A stretch of DNA of 64,000 nucleotides from Centroberyx gerrardi (taxonomy: Eukaryota > Chordata > Actinopteri > Beryciformes > Berycidae), in contig NC_135997.1 in the NCBI RefSeq assembly GCF_048128805.1, positions 17,788,116-17,852,115 on the forward strand, given 5' to 3'. Both the position numbers and the translations under genes were made by a program. Of the stretch, positions 1 to 12,533 are shown piece by piece; the stretch's first letter is position 1, and each line of letters starts with the position of its first letter. Under the pieces are notes generated by a model, which was given only the letters and a program-made list of their open reading frames with translations, was not told where the DNA came from and made no database searches.

Positions 1-1094
1 ACTAGCACTCTGAACGGGAGCCTTGAAGTGAGCCAGGCTGGTTAACAGCAGAATTCAGGAGAGGATGTGCTTTAGTGGGACTCTGTTGATAGAATATTTG
101 ACCAGTGATTTCCCCTTAGTTGAATCCTGGGATGCCACACCAGCGTCTGTGTGGTTCTGGAAACTACATACTAAGAAGGAAGAACAATTTGGGTGGGGTT
201 GATATTGTGGCAATGAGTCATGGAGGGGTATAACATACACAGTGTGAATATAACTGTGCTTTTGCAGTCTCTTTTCAAGCAAGACGCTACAAGTTTGCAC
301 TGCGTGTGTTGTACCCCTGACTGACCATAACAATCCTTTAGTGCTTCTCTATAGGTAGCTACTCCTTTTCTTTATTTTCACCATGGTTGACTTTGGTTGT
401 TCAAACACAAGAAGCTGGACAAAATGCAAAACAGATACTGTTGCAGATGCATTTTATCTAGACTGCTTTGTGAATACTGTACATTATTTTCTGTTCAATG
501 CTAGCATCCCATTAACCTTGGATGTTGCACTTTGATATGTTCCTTTTTTTTTGCTGGCATGTATCTTAAAGGTTTACATAAAAAAATAAAAAAGCCTTAA
601 ATTCAAATGTTTGTTTTTACACTGAACCATTACTAAAGTTACCAATTGTTTTAAGAATAACGGTTCACTCCTCTTGAAATTTTTTAATTTTTTTCATCTT
701 TACACAAGTTGATGTTACATTTAGTCAAGGCACCGGTTTCTTTTACTTGTGTCTATGTTCGATGCAAGTGCGGGACGGCTGTGCCACATCATCAGACATT
801 ATCCTCAGCACCTCGGGAAGAGTCGGCTTACTGTGTCTGTATGAAGAATTTCCTCCATTCTTTTTTTTTTTTAAAGGAACCACAATTTCAATTTTTTGAA
901 AAAACAACAGTTACTGATTTGCCAAATGTATTATATCCACCCAACTTTAAAAATAAAAAAGCATAAATGAGAAACAGGCGATTTTATTTTCACCTATAAA
1001 TAATGCATTGGCTTTTTTTTTTTATCTAATTGAGTGACCATGTGTGTTAAATTAATACAGTAGGCCATCAAGGAGGTTTTTATAGCCTCAAATG
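1..1094. other. Upstream flank, possible 3' UTR of an off-window gene
   Basis: No convincing coding exon is visible on either strand. The stretch is AT-rich and holds two AATAAA polyadenylation-type hexamers on the + strand (585-590 and 952-957), each in a similar A-rich context. This would fit the 3' UTR of a + strand gene whose exons lie before the window. That is inference only; no gene can be named, and the short reading frames here show no family I recognise. Confidence 0.3.
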
Positions 1095-1102
1095 CTCTAT
1101 AC

Positions 1103-1437
1103 CAGTAGTTCATCAACGTGGGGTCCGGGGACCACCGGGGGTCCTTGAGGCGGTTCCAGGGGGTCCCCAGCAAATTGATGAATTGTTACATCATCATTAT
1201 TTCATTTACAATAAGTTAAAGCAATTAGAGAATGTACAAGAATTACTATTTTGATAATAGTTTCACTGTCTCTCTACCAACAATTCAGATAGTGATGGAA
1301 TTCTGGACAAAATCATATCTAGCAATAAAAATATCTAGCAATTTGTCCGAGAGACGAAATGTCATCAAATGGGGGTCTGTGGCTCTAATGTGAACTAAAT
1401 TCGGGGTCGTTGATTTGAAAAAGGTTGAGAATCACTG
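1103..1437. mobile_element. Non-autonomous hAT-type DNA transposon with intact 8-bp target duplication
   Basis: The element is 335 bp and begins CAGTAGTTCATCAACGTGG; it ends GGTTGAGAATCACTG. The two ends are imperfect inverted repeats. The 8-bp direct repeat CTCTATAC lies directly on both sides (1095-1102 and 1438-1445), the duplication length typical of hAT transposases. The G-rich start (GGGGTCCGGGGACC) resembles a widespread vertebrate hAT MITE type with CAGTGGTTC-like ends. It has no coding capacity. It lies about 100 bp upstream of the CCAAT cluster of mvd. Confidence 0.8.
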
Positions 1438-1536
1438 CTCTATACACTCTGTACCAGCTCTGTACACACTCCCTCCATGTGGGACGGTCCCCTGACCTTG
1501 CCCCATTTTCGCACGACTGTGGTCAGATGATTTCTT

Positions 1537-1617
1537 ATTGGCTATCGCGATTCTTTAACGAAGAAGGCTTCGCTCTGATTGGCGGTGGGCGTAGCCACAT
1601 GTTCAACCCCAACCAAT
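1537..1617 (+). promoter_or_regulatory. CCAAT-box cluster in the mvd promoter
   Basis: Three NF-Y type CCAAT boxes lie within 81 bp: ATTGG at 1537-1541 and 1578-1582 (reverse) and CCAAT at 1613-1617 (forward). They are 176-256 bp upstream of the mvd start codon. NF-Y sites commonly work with SREBP at cholesterol synthesis genes. I could not find a clean sterol response element, although a GGTGGGCG stretch follows the second box. The transcription start is unknown. Confidence 0.45.
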
Positions 1618-1792
1618 AGGGAGAAGCCTCGGCGAAGCGCTACGGTTGTGTGCAGACATTACTATAGTTAGCCATACCATAGCCACTGAATACTACAACA
1701 GGATCGTACGGTGTATTTCAGAATATCCAGGTATCAAACAGTATTTAACAATAACAATTTAACAATATTTTTATCAGCTGAAATAGACAACT

Positions 1793-3069
1793 ATGCCTGA
1801 AGACAATGTCGACAAGCCAAACATGGCTACATGCACCGCTCCTGTCAATATAGCCGTCATCAAATACTGTGAGTATCACCTAGTCACACTTTAGCCTTGT
1901 GTAGGTGAAGGTAAGGGCTTAAGGCAAACCAAATAAGCCTGTGTAATGGATATTACATGCACTTTTTGTATGGAGACATTATTGCCTCCTCATTGAACAC
2001 TGGGCAGTAATGGGGCGGTTATTTAAGTGTCGTGTATTTAATCGTAGTGTCGTGTCGTTGAGAATTACATCTTTAACAGTCATTGATACTAGTTGGTGTC
2101 TACAAATATTAACAGTATCAGATAATGGAAGGTGTAGCCTGTTTATGAAACTTGTTATTATTTATCAGGGGGGAAGAGAAATGAAGATTTGATTCTACCC
2201 ATCAACTCTTCTTTGAGTGTCACATTGCATCAAGACCAGGTAAGTTATACAGCTTAACAATATAGTCAGTCTTTTGTTCCTGTCCAAACTTCTTGTATTG
2301 TCAATTTTGTGTATGCAATGGCAAATGTAAACAGTAGAGCCTGCTTCCTCAACGTCCTTGATTTTCAAAATAGAATCCCTCATTTGTAAAGCAACTAAAC
2401 ATTTGTGAGCAATTTCCTGCACTGACCCTCATGCAAAATACCCCAAAAACAGAACTGCTAATGAAATCTAAATGAGTGTAAATATAGTTGAGTTGAGTGT
2501 AAATATAATTTTGTTACAAGCACTGGTTTTCTTTGCATGTTTGAGTATATTTTTAATGATTAGAATTATGTAAAATATTGTCAGTTTGTGGGTTCTTATG
2601 CCTGGGATGTGCAATATGACTGATAGCTATGGCTTGACGTAGATCTGCCTTGTCTCCCTCTTTCCATTTAGCTGAAAACAACCACAACAGTTGCATCTAG
2701 CAGATCATTTCAGGAGGATCGAATATGGCTCAATGACAAAGAAGAAGATATAAGCCATCCACGACTACAGTCCTGTCTGAGAGAGAGTGAGTCTTTATGG
2801 TTTTTCCTCACAAGAGACACAAACAGAGAGCAGCAAAACAACGTGGAGTTAAAGAGAGTGTGGGCCAATATGCTAATATCATTCTTTTGTAATGTTGTGT
2901 GATGTCCCGCCTTAGTTCGCCGACTAGCGAGGAAGAGACGCAGTGATGGGGAACCTGGTGTGGATATGACTGCTTTGTCTCATAAAGTCCACATCTGCTC
3001 CGTCAACAACTTCCCCACTGCTGCTGGGCTGGCCTCCTCTGCTGCTGGCTTCGCTTGTCTAGGTGAGTG

Positions 3070-3110
<41 letters not shown>

Positions 3111-5214
3111 GAGGTATGCACCTGCTGTAAGCTGTTGTCCCAGTGCATGACTGAAATTATACTGATGGCACTTTAGTACCAATATAAAATCATTATAAGC
3201 CCAACAGTTGCTTTTACACATTACAATAAGAAAGGTTTGAACTGTATGAAGTTGCGTGAAACAGCCAGTACCTTACTATTTATTTAAGCACAAATACTAA
3301 ATAATAAAACAAAAATTGAATGGTCTACTAAAAATGTTTGTCAGGAAACAATGGTGTGGCCCTATGTCATCATTAGCTTTTGGGGCTTTAGAATAAAAAT
3401 GCAACTCTGCTCTCTCTATATCTCATGTTTGATATATCTCCATGCTATCCCAATCTTCCCTGGTCTTATTCCCTCTGTCCTCACTCTGTTGCAGTGTACA
3501 CACTGGCTCGGGTGTTTGGGGTAGAAGGGGAGTTGTCCGGGATCGCCAGGCAAGGCTCGGGCAGCGCCTGTCGGAGCATGTACGGGGGATTTGTCCAGTG
3601 GATCATGGGGCGCAGAGAGGATGGCAAGGACAGTCTAGCCCAGCAGGTGGAGCCAGAGACTCACTGGCCTGAACTCAGGGTCCTTGTGCTAGTGGTAGGT
3701 CTATGTGTGTGAGAGAGAGACAGTATGAGAAAGTGTGACATGAGTCAGTTTTATTTTGGCACTTGTGCACTCTAGTGTGAAAGTGAGTGCATCATATACT
3801 TAAAAAATATATACTGTATAAATGAAATTTTCTGGGGAAGAAAGTAGATACATGTACAGCAGGGGTCTTGACTCGTGTAAATTCACAATTACAAGAGGTT
3901 ATAACAGGCTTAACATGCTATGCTCTGTTTGTTATAGGCCAGTGCTGAGCGGAAGCCAGTAGGCAGCACCTCCGGCATGCAAACCAGTGTACAGACAAGC
4001 TGCCTCCTGAAGGTACTTTGTTCACCCTCCGACATGCATGATTCACCTGTGACTACATACGAACATTGCTGTCAATACTGTCAAAGTATTGGGTATTTTG
4101 ATGGTTTATATTACATTTGAACACAGCAGACTTTTTGAGACGGGATGCCTCTGTTGAAGCTGATAGATCGTTACTAACCCACTCTCCTCTCTTTCTCTCT
4201 GTGTAGCACCGGGCTGAGAGCGTTGTCCCAGGCCGAATGGAGGAGATGATTGAAGCAGTGCGCAGGAAAGACTTCACTACATTTGCCGAACTGACCATGA
4301 AGGACAGTAACCAATTCCATGCCACCTGCCTCGACACTTACCCTCCTATCTTCTACCTCAACAACGTGTCTCGTCAAGTCATCGGCTTGGTGCATCGGTA
4401 TAACAGGCACTACGGGGAGACAAGGGTGAGCAGCATAGAGACAATATACTTCAGTGGTAGTTCCATTTCTGTGTTGTGTTAACCGATTGTCAGGAGAAGA
4501 TTTTTATTTGCCTTCCTTGTTCCTATTTCCATTTGTCCCTGGAAGTGTTTGTCCATCTTTTATAATGTTTAGCTGTGGCCTGCCTACTTCTGTTTTACTA
4601 ATATCGAGAGTTCTTCCAGGGGTCTGTGTTGGAAACTTGCAGCTGTTCATGCCATTGAATTTCTGAGATGGTGTAATGAAGATGTGAAACTTGTGGGGTG
4701 GTTTTACAACAGGAAATGTGTCCATCTTGGTATAACAGCGACAGTTGGTGTGTCTTTGTTTCCCTCTAGGTGGCCTACACTTTTGACGCAGGGCCAAACG
4801 CTGTGATCTACACTCTGCAGGAGCATGTTGCTGAGTTTGTCCAGGTGGTTCGCCATCTCTTCCCCCCAGAGACCAACGGAGGACAGTGAGTTCATTCACC
4901 AGACCTACTCAGCTTTTATGCATAGTCCTCTGCAAAATGTTGCTGGTATGCAAGCTAATAGGTACATCTGAAACATACATTAGATGGATATAAATAGGTA
5001 CTTTATGGCTTGAACTACATTCCAAGTAAACGCTATTACAGTATTTTGTGTTTAGGTTTGTTTTTCTCTCAACCACCTTGTAACGTGTCTCTCCCTCCTC
5101 TACAGGTTTATAAACGGTCTTCCAGTTAATAATGCTGTTCTTTCTGAAGAACTGAAGCAGGCTGTTAGTTCAGAGCCCATACCCAAAGGAATTAGCTACA
5201 TTATCAGCACCAAG

Positions 5215-5249
<35 letters not shown>

Positions 5250-6195
5250 TTGGCACAGAGCTAATGTCTCCATGAGCCACTCCTTTTTTCAGTTGAACTT
5301 CACCAGCGACTGGAATGAGATGCAAAGGACACAAACGGAACTATTTATCGCAATGACCTTTACAGGAGTCTATCATGGACATTCTCTCCAAAAAATGATG
5401 TTATTTCTTGCTCATATAACCCAGTAATATCAAATTTTTCCTCCACGTACTGACCCCTTATTCTTTTATGGCCTTTTAAGCTATAACTTGATTATATCTT
5501 AGCCTGTATATTGGTGTTTTTTGCAGCAGTTGTCTCGTGAAATGTTATTTTAGCTGGGGAGCGGCTCTTCTTTGTTGATACAGGTATTTTTGTGTCTATT
5601 TTAGGGCTACGCAATATAGAAAAATATGATATGGCAATTGTTTTGTGAGATTGCAATATAACTTGCAAGTTGGGTTTTAGGTCTCCATTTCCTTTTAACA
5701 TGGTTTTACCTCACATTAGGTTGCCCTACTACAATTGAATATTGCAGTGAATATTATCACGTAGTTTCCTGCTGTGCTAATGTAGATACGATCTTAGAAC
5801 AATCTTTGTATTGAACAGTGTATTTGGGCTTAAATTTGGCACATCTGTCACACTTCCCAATCTCATGTTAAGCTTATTAACTGCATGTATTGTTAAAAAA
5901 AAAAGGGGTTGCTCAATATTGCGTGTACTTTTATTTTGACTGGAATCTCCTGACTGCCTTTAAAAAACCTTCTTGCTGTGCTTTGTATTGATGTGCATGT
6001 TTAGATGAAAACATGCAAACAAACACAAACACACTTAACAAAGGATGAGTCTGTTCTTTGGCAGTAAACCTTAAGCTTGACCCTGACCTGACCCTTTCTT
6101 GTGTGGTGTTCCAGGCTGGCCCAGGCCCTCGGGTTGTGGACGACCCGGACCAGCACCTGCTTGGATCTGATGGGTTTCCTAAGAAGAGCGTCTGA
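1793..6195 (+). CDS. mvd: Mevalonate diphosphate decarboxylase (10 exons)
   Basis: This enzyme catalyses the ATP-dependent decarboxylation of mevalonate 5-diphosphate to isopentenyl diphosphate in the isoprenoid/sterol pathway. Coding exons: 1793-1868, 2169-2239, 2672-2786, 2916-3062, 3495-3694, 3938-4012, 4207-4425, 4770-4885, 5106-5214, 6115-6195. All have GT-AG borders and keep frame, giving 402 aa; the human protein is 400. The N-terminal [16 protein letters not shown] segment spans the exon 1/2 join. The GHMP-kinase phosphate loop [12 protein letters not shown] is at residues 121-132. The motif FDAGPNA has the expected catalytic Asp at residue 307. The start at 1793 is the first in-frame Met before the conserved block. 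The last exon ends [11 protein letters not shown]. No signal peptide is evident. Nothing in the frame looks damaged. Confidence 0.97.
3065..3111. repeat. (GT)n microsatellite in mvd intron 4
   Basis: A GT dinucleotide tract with one TT interruption starts directly after the exon 4 splice donor at 3063. It is likely length-polymorphic. Confidence 0.9.
5214..5246. repeat. (CA)n microsatellite at the mvd exon 9 donor
   Basis: The exon 9 donor (GTACAC at 5215) runs directly into a pure CA tract of about 15 units, so the intron begins inside the microsatellite. Confidence 0.85.
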
Positions 6196-7521
6196 CGCCT
6201 TGTGGCCCGTGAAGGGACAAAGTTCCTTTGAGCAATGGGAATCCCGTTTGGCAAAGATATAATTGGTGTTAGACATTTGTAACTTGGCTTTTGTAAATCA
6301 TAGTAAAACCAGGCACCTTTCTTACCGTTGTTGATTAAGAATGCTCTTATCTCTCTCTGCATTCCTCAATCTGCTTTGGTCTATCTCTCTTTATATCAAT
6401 CTCTATATCTCTCTCTTTATATCTATATTTCTATATCTTTATATCTAGCTCTCTACATATCTTGAAAACTCTATTTCTCTATATAAGCCTACACTTGCCT
6501 CTCTCTTGAATAAACAAGTGAAAAGTGAAAGTAGAATGAGTGTGAACAATCCAAAAAGTGTCCAGTGCTTGAGGTAGGGAGGCTGATTAATGGGTTCAAT
6601 CCTCAACATCAGCAGCAGGAACTAATCCAGCTGGTGACAGAAGGGTGCAAAACACTGCCAGTGTAGATCTTAACTGCAAAAACTGGTCACTGCACTGCAG
6701 CTGACCTTGTATTCTGACTTAACAGAAGAAATGCATGTGTATAGGAGGTTATGTATCTATGCATAAAGAGGAATATGCAAAAAGACCTATTTTCCTGGTG
6801 AAAAAAGGCCAATTTAGTAATTATCATTTCCTCTTGTGAAAATGTACCAAGAGATTTCAAATGTACCTATCGATTCCATTCAACTTCTGTATAATTTAAT
6901 AAAATATATTTTAGTCTATATAACTGATGTAAAGTCTTGTTTTGTGGGTGGTCATTTGGATATATTTCCAACAATGTAGGTTATCTGTTGCTTTTTGCCA
7001 ATGACAGATTAGAGTTTAATCTTGGAAGATACATTTTTCAGGAACAAAAGTTTATGATCAATGTAAAGAAATTGGAAAGCACATCATACGCAATTTACCC
7101 AACTTTTTAGTTGCGTAAAACAGTTTACCTAACTTTTTAGACATGGATGAGCAGTATATTAGTATAAATTTGTTAATATATATATATGTGTATTTTGTAA
7201 TGGTGGTGGTAATGATGATCACCTCCTGTAGGTCATAAATTACCCACCTTCCTATTCATCACTGCAGCACCGATTAGCACCTAATAACGAGTTGCATGTC
7301 CATCACAGTAGGAACTGAAGGATTAAGCCCCGCCCCCCTCGCGGCAGCCCCACACAGTTCGGAAATGACGAGTGATTTGAGGACGGGCCAGCACGTCGCT
7401 CGGCCTCCCCTGCTCATCTTTGTCTTTAATACGGCTTCTTCCTGGTAATAACAATCAGATTTGACAGTCGCTGTCGCGGAGTTTCAGCAGTCAGCAGCGG
7501 GGCTGTTCAGGTGAAAACACT
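6196..7521. other. mvd 3' UTR and mvd-cyba spacer
   Basis: The 3' UTR follows the stop codon. Candidate AATAAA signals are at 6509-6514 and 6898-6903. A CT/AT-rich low-complexity tract (about 6375-6490, repeated TCTCTATAT-like words) lies between. No further exon was seen. The right-hand 200 bp is the cyba promoter. Confidence 0.6.
7328..7337 (+). promoter_or_regulatory. GC box in the cyba promoter
   Basis: The stretch CCCCGCCCCC, a Sp1/KLF-type GC box, lies about 190 bp upstream of the cyba ATG in a locally GC-rich patch (7325-7400). A GGAA core (7371-7374, TCGGAAATG) could be an ETS/PU.1-type site; mammalian CYBA is expressed in phagocytes. Function is inferred from motif only. Confidence 0.4.
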
Positions 7522-10055
7522 ATGGGGAAGATAGAGTGGGCGATGTGGGCCAATGAGCAGGCGCTGGCGGCGGGACTCAGTGAGTACAAAACTTTGTCTA
7601 CAGATATGCATGAACTGAGTTTTATAGGAGTGAATGTTTGGGTAATTCACTGGAGTGTCTATTTATATATATAATATTTTCAGTTGAAGTTAATCTGTTT
7701 TGAACTGTATTCACCAGTTTGTCTACGGAATAAAAGCAGTTCTTATTTTTTTTTATTACTGAAATGTTTGGGTCATGTCGACCAACTGTAAATTCAGCTG
7801 ACGAATAGAAATCAATGTGTGAAAATGATGAAGAACTGAAAGAAAGTGCTATAGCTTGACATGGGCTTGTCTCTTGTAGGGACTGATGTTTTTTTTTTCT
7901 TCCTGCTTCCTTCTTTCAGTTCTCCTTACTGGTGGCATAGTGGGGGTGGCTGGACAGTTCAGAGGCTGGCAGTTTGCTGCTTATGGAGTGTATCCTTTGA
8001 TCTTCACATATACTTCACAATAACTACAAGACTTTTTGAACTAAAGAAACAACACTCAAGCTGTCAAAATTTTCATAATCTAATTTCTACCAAGAAAGCC
8101 TCTGAGTAAACCTTTGATATGAGATTTTCACTCAAATCCTCATCTGTGTGGAAGCAAATTGTAGCTAAACACTTTGCTTTTGTTGTTACATATACCTGAC
8201 AGTCTCAAAATACAGTACTGTGCTGTGAAAGTATTCATAAATTCCAAAAATGTATACTTGAGGTTGACGGGCATTCTAGGGAAATTAAAACATTTTCTGT
8301 AGCTAATACAGTTTTAGAAGTATGACACATTACACAATGTAGGGGTAAGTTGAGCATGGCAAGGACATGGCAAGTTGACACTTAAACCTGACCTCATATT
8401 GTACCTTATTAAGCCTTAAACTAATATATAATAAAGCTTCACATGTATCTGCTTCCATTTAGATACAAGAATCACAATATCTTTACCATGATGAAATACT
8501 TGACATACTAGAAATTATTTTTTTGACCTGGCTCTCTTACCACTTTCTCCATCTGCTCTCCTCCATCACAGATTCAAGGAAATGAATTATTCTTCCTAAA
8601 TCTGTGATCACATGATTCATTTTGTGTATGGTTGCCTAGAAACAAGGGGTGGCTCATCTTGCCCTGTTTCCCCCTACTACTTCCATTTATTTTGAGTAGC
8701 TTTGATGCCCTGTCAGAGTTTATATTATGTGACTTAGAGAAACCTGTGAGCTGTGTCGCAGCCTTGACAGACGCTCAGAGCTGCCGGGGTGTTTGTGTGT
8801 CTGCTGGAGTATCCAAGAGGCAGGAGGAACAAGGGCACCAGTGTGGAGAGGACGTAAGTGATGCCATATAAGTCAGTGCTTCTGTAACAAGCAGTAAACT
8901 CTGTGGTGATCACCATTATGCTGTTCAGTCAAGACACGGAAGCTTCTATCCACTCTTTGTTTCTTATCTTCCTCAGGGGTCAATACTGTTTCACTGTGTG
9001 TGTGAAATCCTTTGGGCCGCTGACCAGGAACTACTATGTCAGAGCGTTTCTATATGCAGCGTGAGTTCATTAGAACCTGCCGGTTTCTTTTGCTAGACAG
9101 CATTCTTTTCATTCACCCAGTCTCTTCGACACAATGGCATCTAGATGTTTTTGTCTTTTGTTCCCTCAAAAACATTATTTCTTTCTTTCTTTCTTCCTCA
9201 GGGTCTGTGTTCCTGGGGGCTTCATGCTTGCTACTGTCCTCGGGTGTGTCTGCCTGGGCATCGCCAGCCTCATCTACCTAGGAGTAAGTTAATGGCCTTC
9301 TCCACTTTAGTCTCCACCCTTAGTATATAATATATCATGTTATATATTAGCCACAGTAATTCAGTTGTTAGCTAATGGAGGACGTGAGCAGTTGATGGAA
9401 ACAAGGAAATGGTAACAAGGAAGGGTTTGTTCCATTCCTGGTATCTCTATTGAGACATGACTCTGTAGTTATGAAATCTCACCAGTCAGAGGTATGACTT
9501 GGGTATTTTTAACTTTTCTAGATTATGTGCCAACCAAGATTATATGCTTTCCAGGCTGCACAGTCTGTATAATTATGATTATGGATACAACCATGATTCT
9601 ACAAGATTAATTAAACTGATTTAATTAAACTGATAATGTTTTACTCATCAGTCCTCAGTTGTTGGGATTTTAAGGTAAAGGTACTGGAGGTAAAAGATAA
9701 ACTAGTTCAAATTGGAAGAAAGCTTCCACACACTATCTCCATTTCAAATTTCACATTTATTGGCAAAACTTTGTCCGTTCAGAAATGAACAACAATGATA
9801 CGTCTTTGGCGGACCAGCCAACTATCACTGACTTGTATTCGTGGTCATCTTCTTGCTTCCTAGGCAGCTATCCGAGGTGAACAGTGGGAGCCCATTCTTC
9901 CACGGAAGGAGACCCGAAAGCCAGTTGGAGAGAGTATCAAGAACCCGCCTCAGAATCCTCCACCCAGACCGCCGGCAGAGATGCGCAGGAAGCGGGCAGA
10001 AGACCTGGAGGGAGCCGCCTATGTCAACCCCATCTCTGTCACTGCCAACGAGTGA
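7522..10055 (+). CDS. cyba: Cytochrome b-245 alpha chain, p22-phox (6 exons)
   Basis: p22-phox is the small membrane partner that stabilises NOX-family catalytic subunits and docks the p47-phox organiser, for superoxide production. Coding exons: 7522-7579, 7920-7989, 8779-8853, 8977-9060, 9202-9283, 9864-10055; 186 aa against 195 in human. The N-terminus GKIEWAMWANEQALAAG is nearly identical to mammals. Hydrophobic segments at roughly residues 20-50 and 88-123 are the membrane part. The conserved FGPLTRNYYVRA block includes Arg90. The cytosolic proline-rich docking motif NPPPRPPAE is at residues 154-162, in human register, so Pro156 is kept. The residue aligned with human His94 is Tyr. The C-terminal tail is shorter than in mammals and ends NPISVTANE. 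No damage is seen. Confidence 0.96.
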
Positions 10056-11879
10056 CCAGTCCTCTATAACCCCCCCCCCTCCCCCAAATTAAAATGATAG
10101 AGGGAACTGAAGATGGATGCAGTAAATTATTGGTAACTGTTGTCAGATAATTTGATGTAGTGATGAGAGTAAATATGTTTTATTTGTGAAAAAGAAGTTG
10201 TATTCAGTTTTTGCACAGCTGCAGGTGATAAATGGAACTCTGTTATATCCGTAATTCACACAAGTTGGCTTAACTCTTGAATAATCTAGTATCTCTAGGT
10301 CTAACTTGGAGTTACTGGCTAAAACAGCATGTTGTACCTGCTAGGTGGCTGCAGGATACCTTAGAAACTAGCAAAGTCTACGAGGAATGTGGGTGCGGTC
10401 GATATTTTTACAGAGGGCACAGTAATGGGTGGACGTCAGATTTTGCTATGCAAAGTTGTTACTGCTGTGATGAATGTCTTAATCAAATACACTCAATGTT
10501 TTCTACTGTCCTCTCCAATGTACTTGATGCCATTTTTCAGTCATAGTGGAAAATAAAGCATGAACGCTGTAACCTCAGGTTATATGGCTTTAACCAATTT
10601 AGGGCGAACATGACAATCTTAGCAGCTCATGAGTTAGTGTTCTGTTACCCTGTAGGTCTTTAAACTGTATTTGTTTTCTTTCTTTAAGTCAACTGATTAC
10701 ATTGCTGTAGGCTAGATATCAATGGTCAATATTGCACATGTTTGCTAAAATTGATTAATTGGTTTTACACTGAATTTTGGTTTGGTTTTTCACATTATTT
10801 TAGTGCTTAATTTCAATGTAGAGTTGTGCCAACAATAAATCTCTGGGGGAAACACTGAATCTTTTTAAATTTTGAGGTGGAATTTTTATTTTATTTTTTG
10901 CCATGAAAAAAACATATCAGTTGAACCCCAATGTTTACCTTTAAAATTAACAAATTGACCTACTTACCTTCTGTACTTTTGATGTGTTGTAAATAAATCC
11001 CTTGTGCCCCAGAAATGCCATTATCTGTCATTGATTTATTGTCAGACATGTAGATGTGACACGGTGTCATATCTCTGGTTTTACAAGTGTTTTTTGGAAG
11101 ATTTTTTTTTATGTAGTGGTGGAATTCACAACTTCCTTCTCACATCGAATTTTGATACATTGGATTTTCCTCTTTCATCTCATGTTCATCTACTCTTGCT
11201 TTCTTTGTCACACTGCCCTACATTGTATTATGATGGAAAAATGTTCACTTAATAAATCTTACATAACTGTTGGTTGTCAGACAAGTTCTGCTTGTTGGTG
11301 ACTTGAAGAGACACCTTTATTTTCCCACAGCTATTTCTCCTTGTTAGCCATAGTTGACCTATTCAACAGCTGGAGTTGGTGTGGAAACCGCAGAAGTGGC
11401 CTACACTTCCTTATTTTAGTTTGAGCCACAACAGCAACAGGTCACAGTGCTTCTGGATTTTAGTGAGACCTAGTGTTCGACCTTAATGTATCTTATGAAT
11501 CGTTCCATGTAAAATTCCTGTACTTTCACATCACAATCAGATTACTTACCAGTGACTAAAACAATAAGATCTATCATATATTTTCTAACTAGTTCAGTGG
11601 GGAAGTCTTGACAATAAATGTTACAAAGGCTTACCACTCTTGTTCAGGCTGTTGTACTTAAGCCACTGCTGCCACCTCCTGCTGGATGACAGCACTACAC
11701 ACTGTAATTTAATATAATCACTTACCCAATGTGTAGCATTAACTTAAAATTTGTCAGTTTTCAGGATTGCCTATGACATACGAATGTTAATCTTGAATCA
11801 TGAGGGTTTTGTTACTTGTGTAACAAAGTAAGTTAACCTGGTTGTTAACCTATCAACCTATTGAACACACTATATTGTT

Positions 11880-11922
<43 letters not shown>

Positions 11923-12329
11923 TCTTCAACCTAGACCTGGCTTCAAACACCAATGTTAGCAAAAATTAATTTGAATCATTTAACATGTTAATGACATCAC
12001 AGCTTTAAGGAAGTCTACTGGTTTCTGGCTTTTGGAGTGAGTGGCTTATGTTCAAAATATTGATTGGAATAGGAATAGGAATAGGAGGAACAGAATAGGA
12101 GGAGGAATAGTCGGTGGAAGATGAGGAGATGGTAGGCTACACAGTTAAATCTGAAACAGATGCTTTAGAGGCAGTTTTTAAGTTCTGCAGGATAGGAAAA
12201 AAAAAAAATTGAGTTTGTTTTTCATTTTTTTTTTTTTTTTTTACCACAAAGTAGTTTATTTCCTCGATTCATACTCCTATCCAGTTTGTGGCAGTAATGC
12301 ACTATAAAGTTGTTTGCCAACCGCAGTAA
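10056..12329. other. cyba 3' UTR and cyba-tcf25 spacer
   Basis: AATAAA signals occur at 10552-10557, 10834-10839 and 10992-10997; the true cleavage site cannot be chosen without transcripts. A C-run follows the stop codon (10069-10084). Small frames at 10277-10546 and 11004-11301 have no family resemblance and lie in AT-rich UTR-like sequence. A (GT)n tract is at 11882-11921. Confidence 0.6.
11882..11921. repeat. (GT)n microsatellite
   Basis: About 20 uninterrupted GT units lie between cyba and tcf25. Confidence 0.9.
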
Positions 12330-12533
12330 AAGAAAGAAGAAGAAGCAGCAGCAGAAGAAGAAGAGTTTTCAGCCAATGAAATTTACCCTCACTCTCGTCG
12401 ATAGCCTACTGGTTGCACAAATTGTCAACATTGCTCTCGGTATCGTCAGCTAACTGACAACTATAACGACAGCTACTAGCTAACTAGCTAACGTTAGCTA
12501 AATATTAATCGCAAGTAGCTAAGTGTGTGGACA
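12330..12533 (+). promoter_or_regulatory. tcf25 proximal promoter and 5' UTR
   Basis: The region holds an AAG/CAG-rich purine tract (12330-12367), a CCAAT motif (12374-12378) and a dense cluster of TAGCTAAC/GCTAACGTTAGC words (12450-12500) just upstream of the ATG. Such GCTAAC-type words are common next to teleost promoters. The exact start site is not defined. Confidence 0.45.

Noticed and set aside
5604-5925. Possible hAT element starting TAGGGCTACGCAATATAG
   Set aside because: The left end looks hAT-like, but no matching right end or 8-bp duplication could be found.
5931-6362. 143-aa minus-strand frame over the mvd last exon
   Set aside because: It is antisense to the conserved mvd exon 10 and has no recognisable domain.
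10277-10546. 89-aa Cys-rich + frame downstream of cyba
   Set aside because: It lies in the probable cyba 3' UTR just before a polyadenylation signal and matches no family I recognise.
11674-11694. CTCF-like match on the minus strand (GCTGCCACCTCCTGCTGG)
   Set aside because: One extra base breaks the spacing of the CTCF core, so the match is weak.
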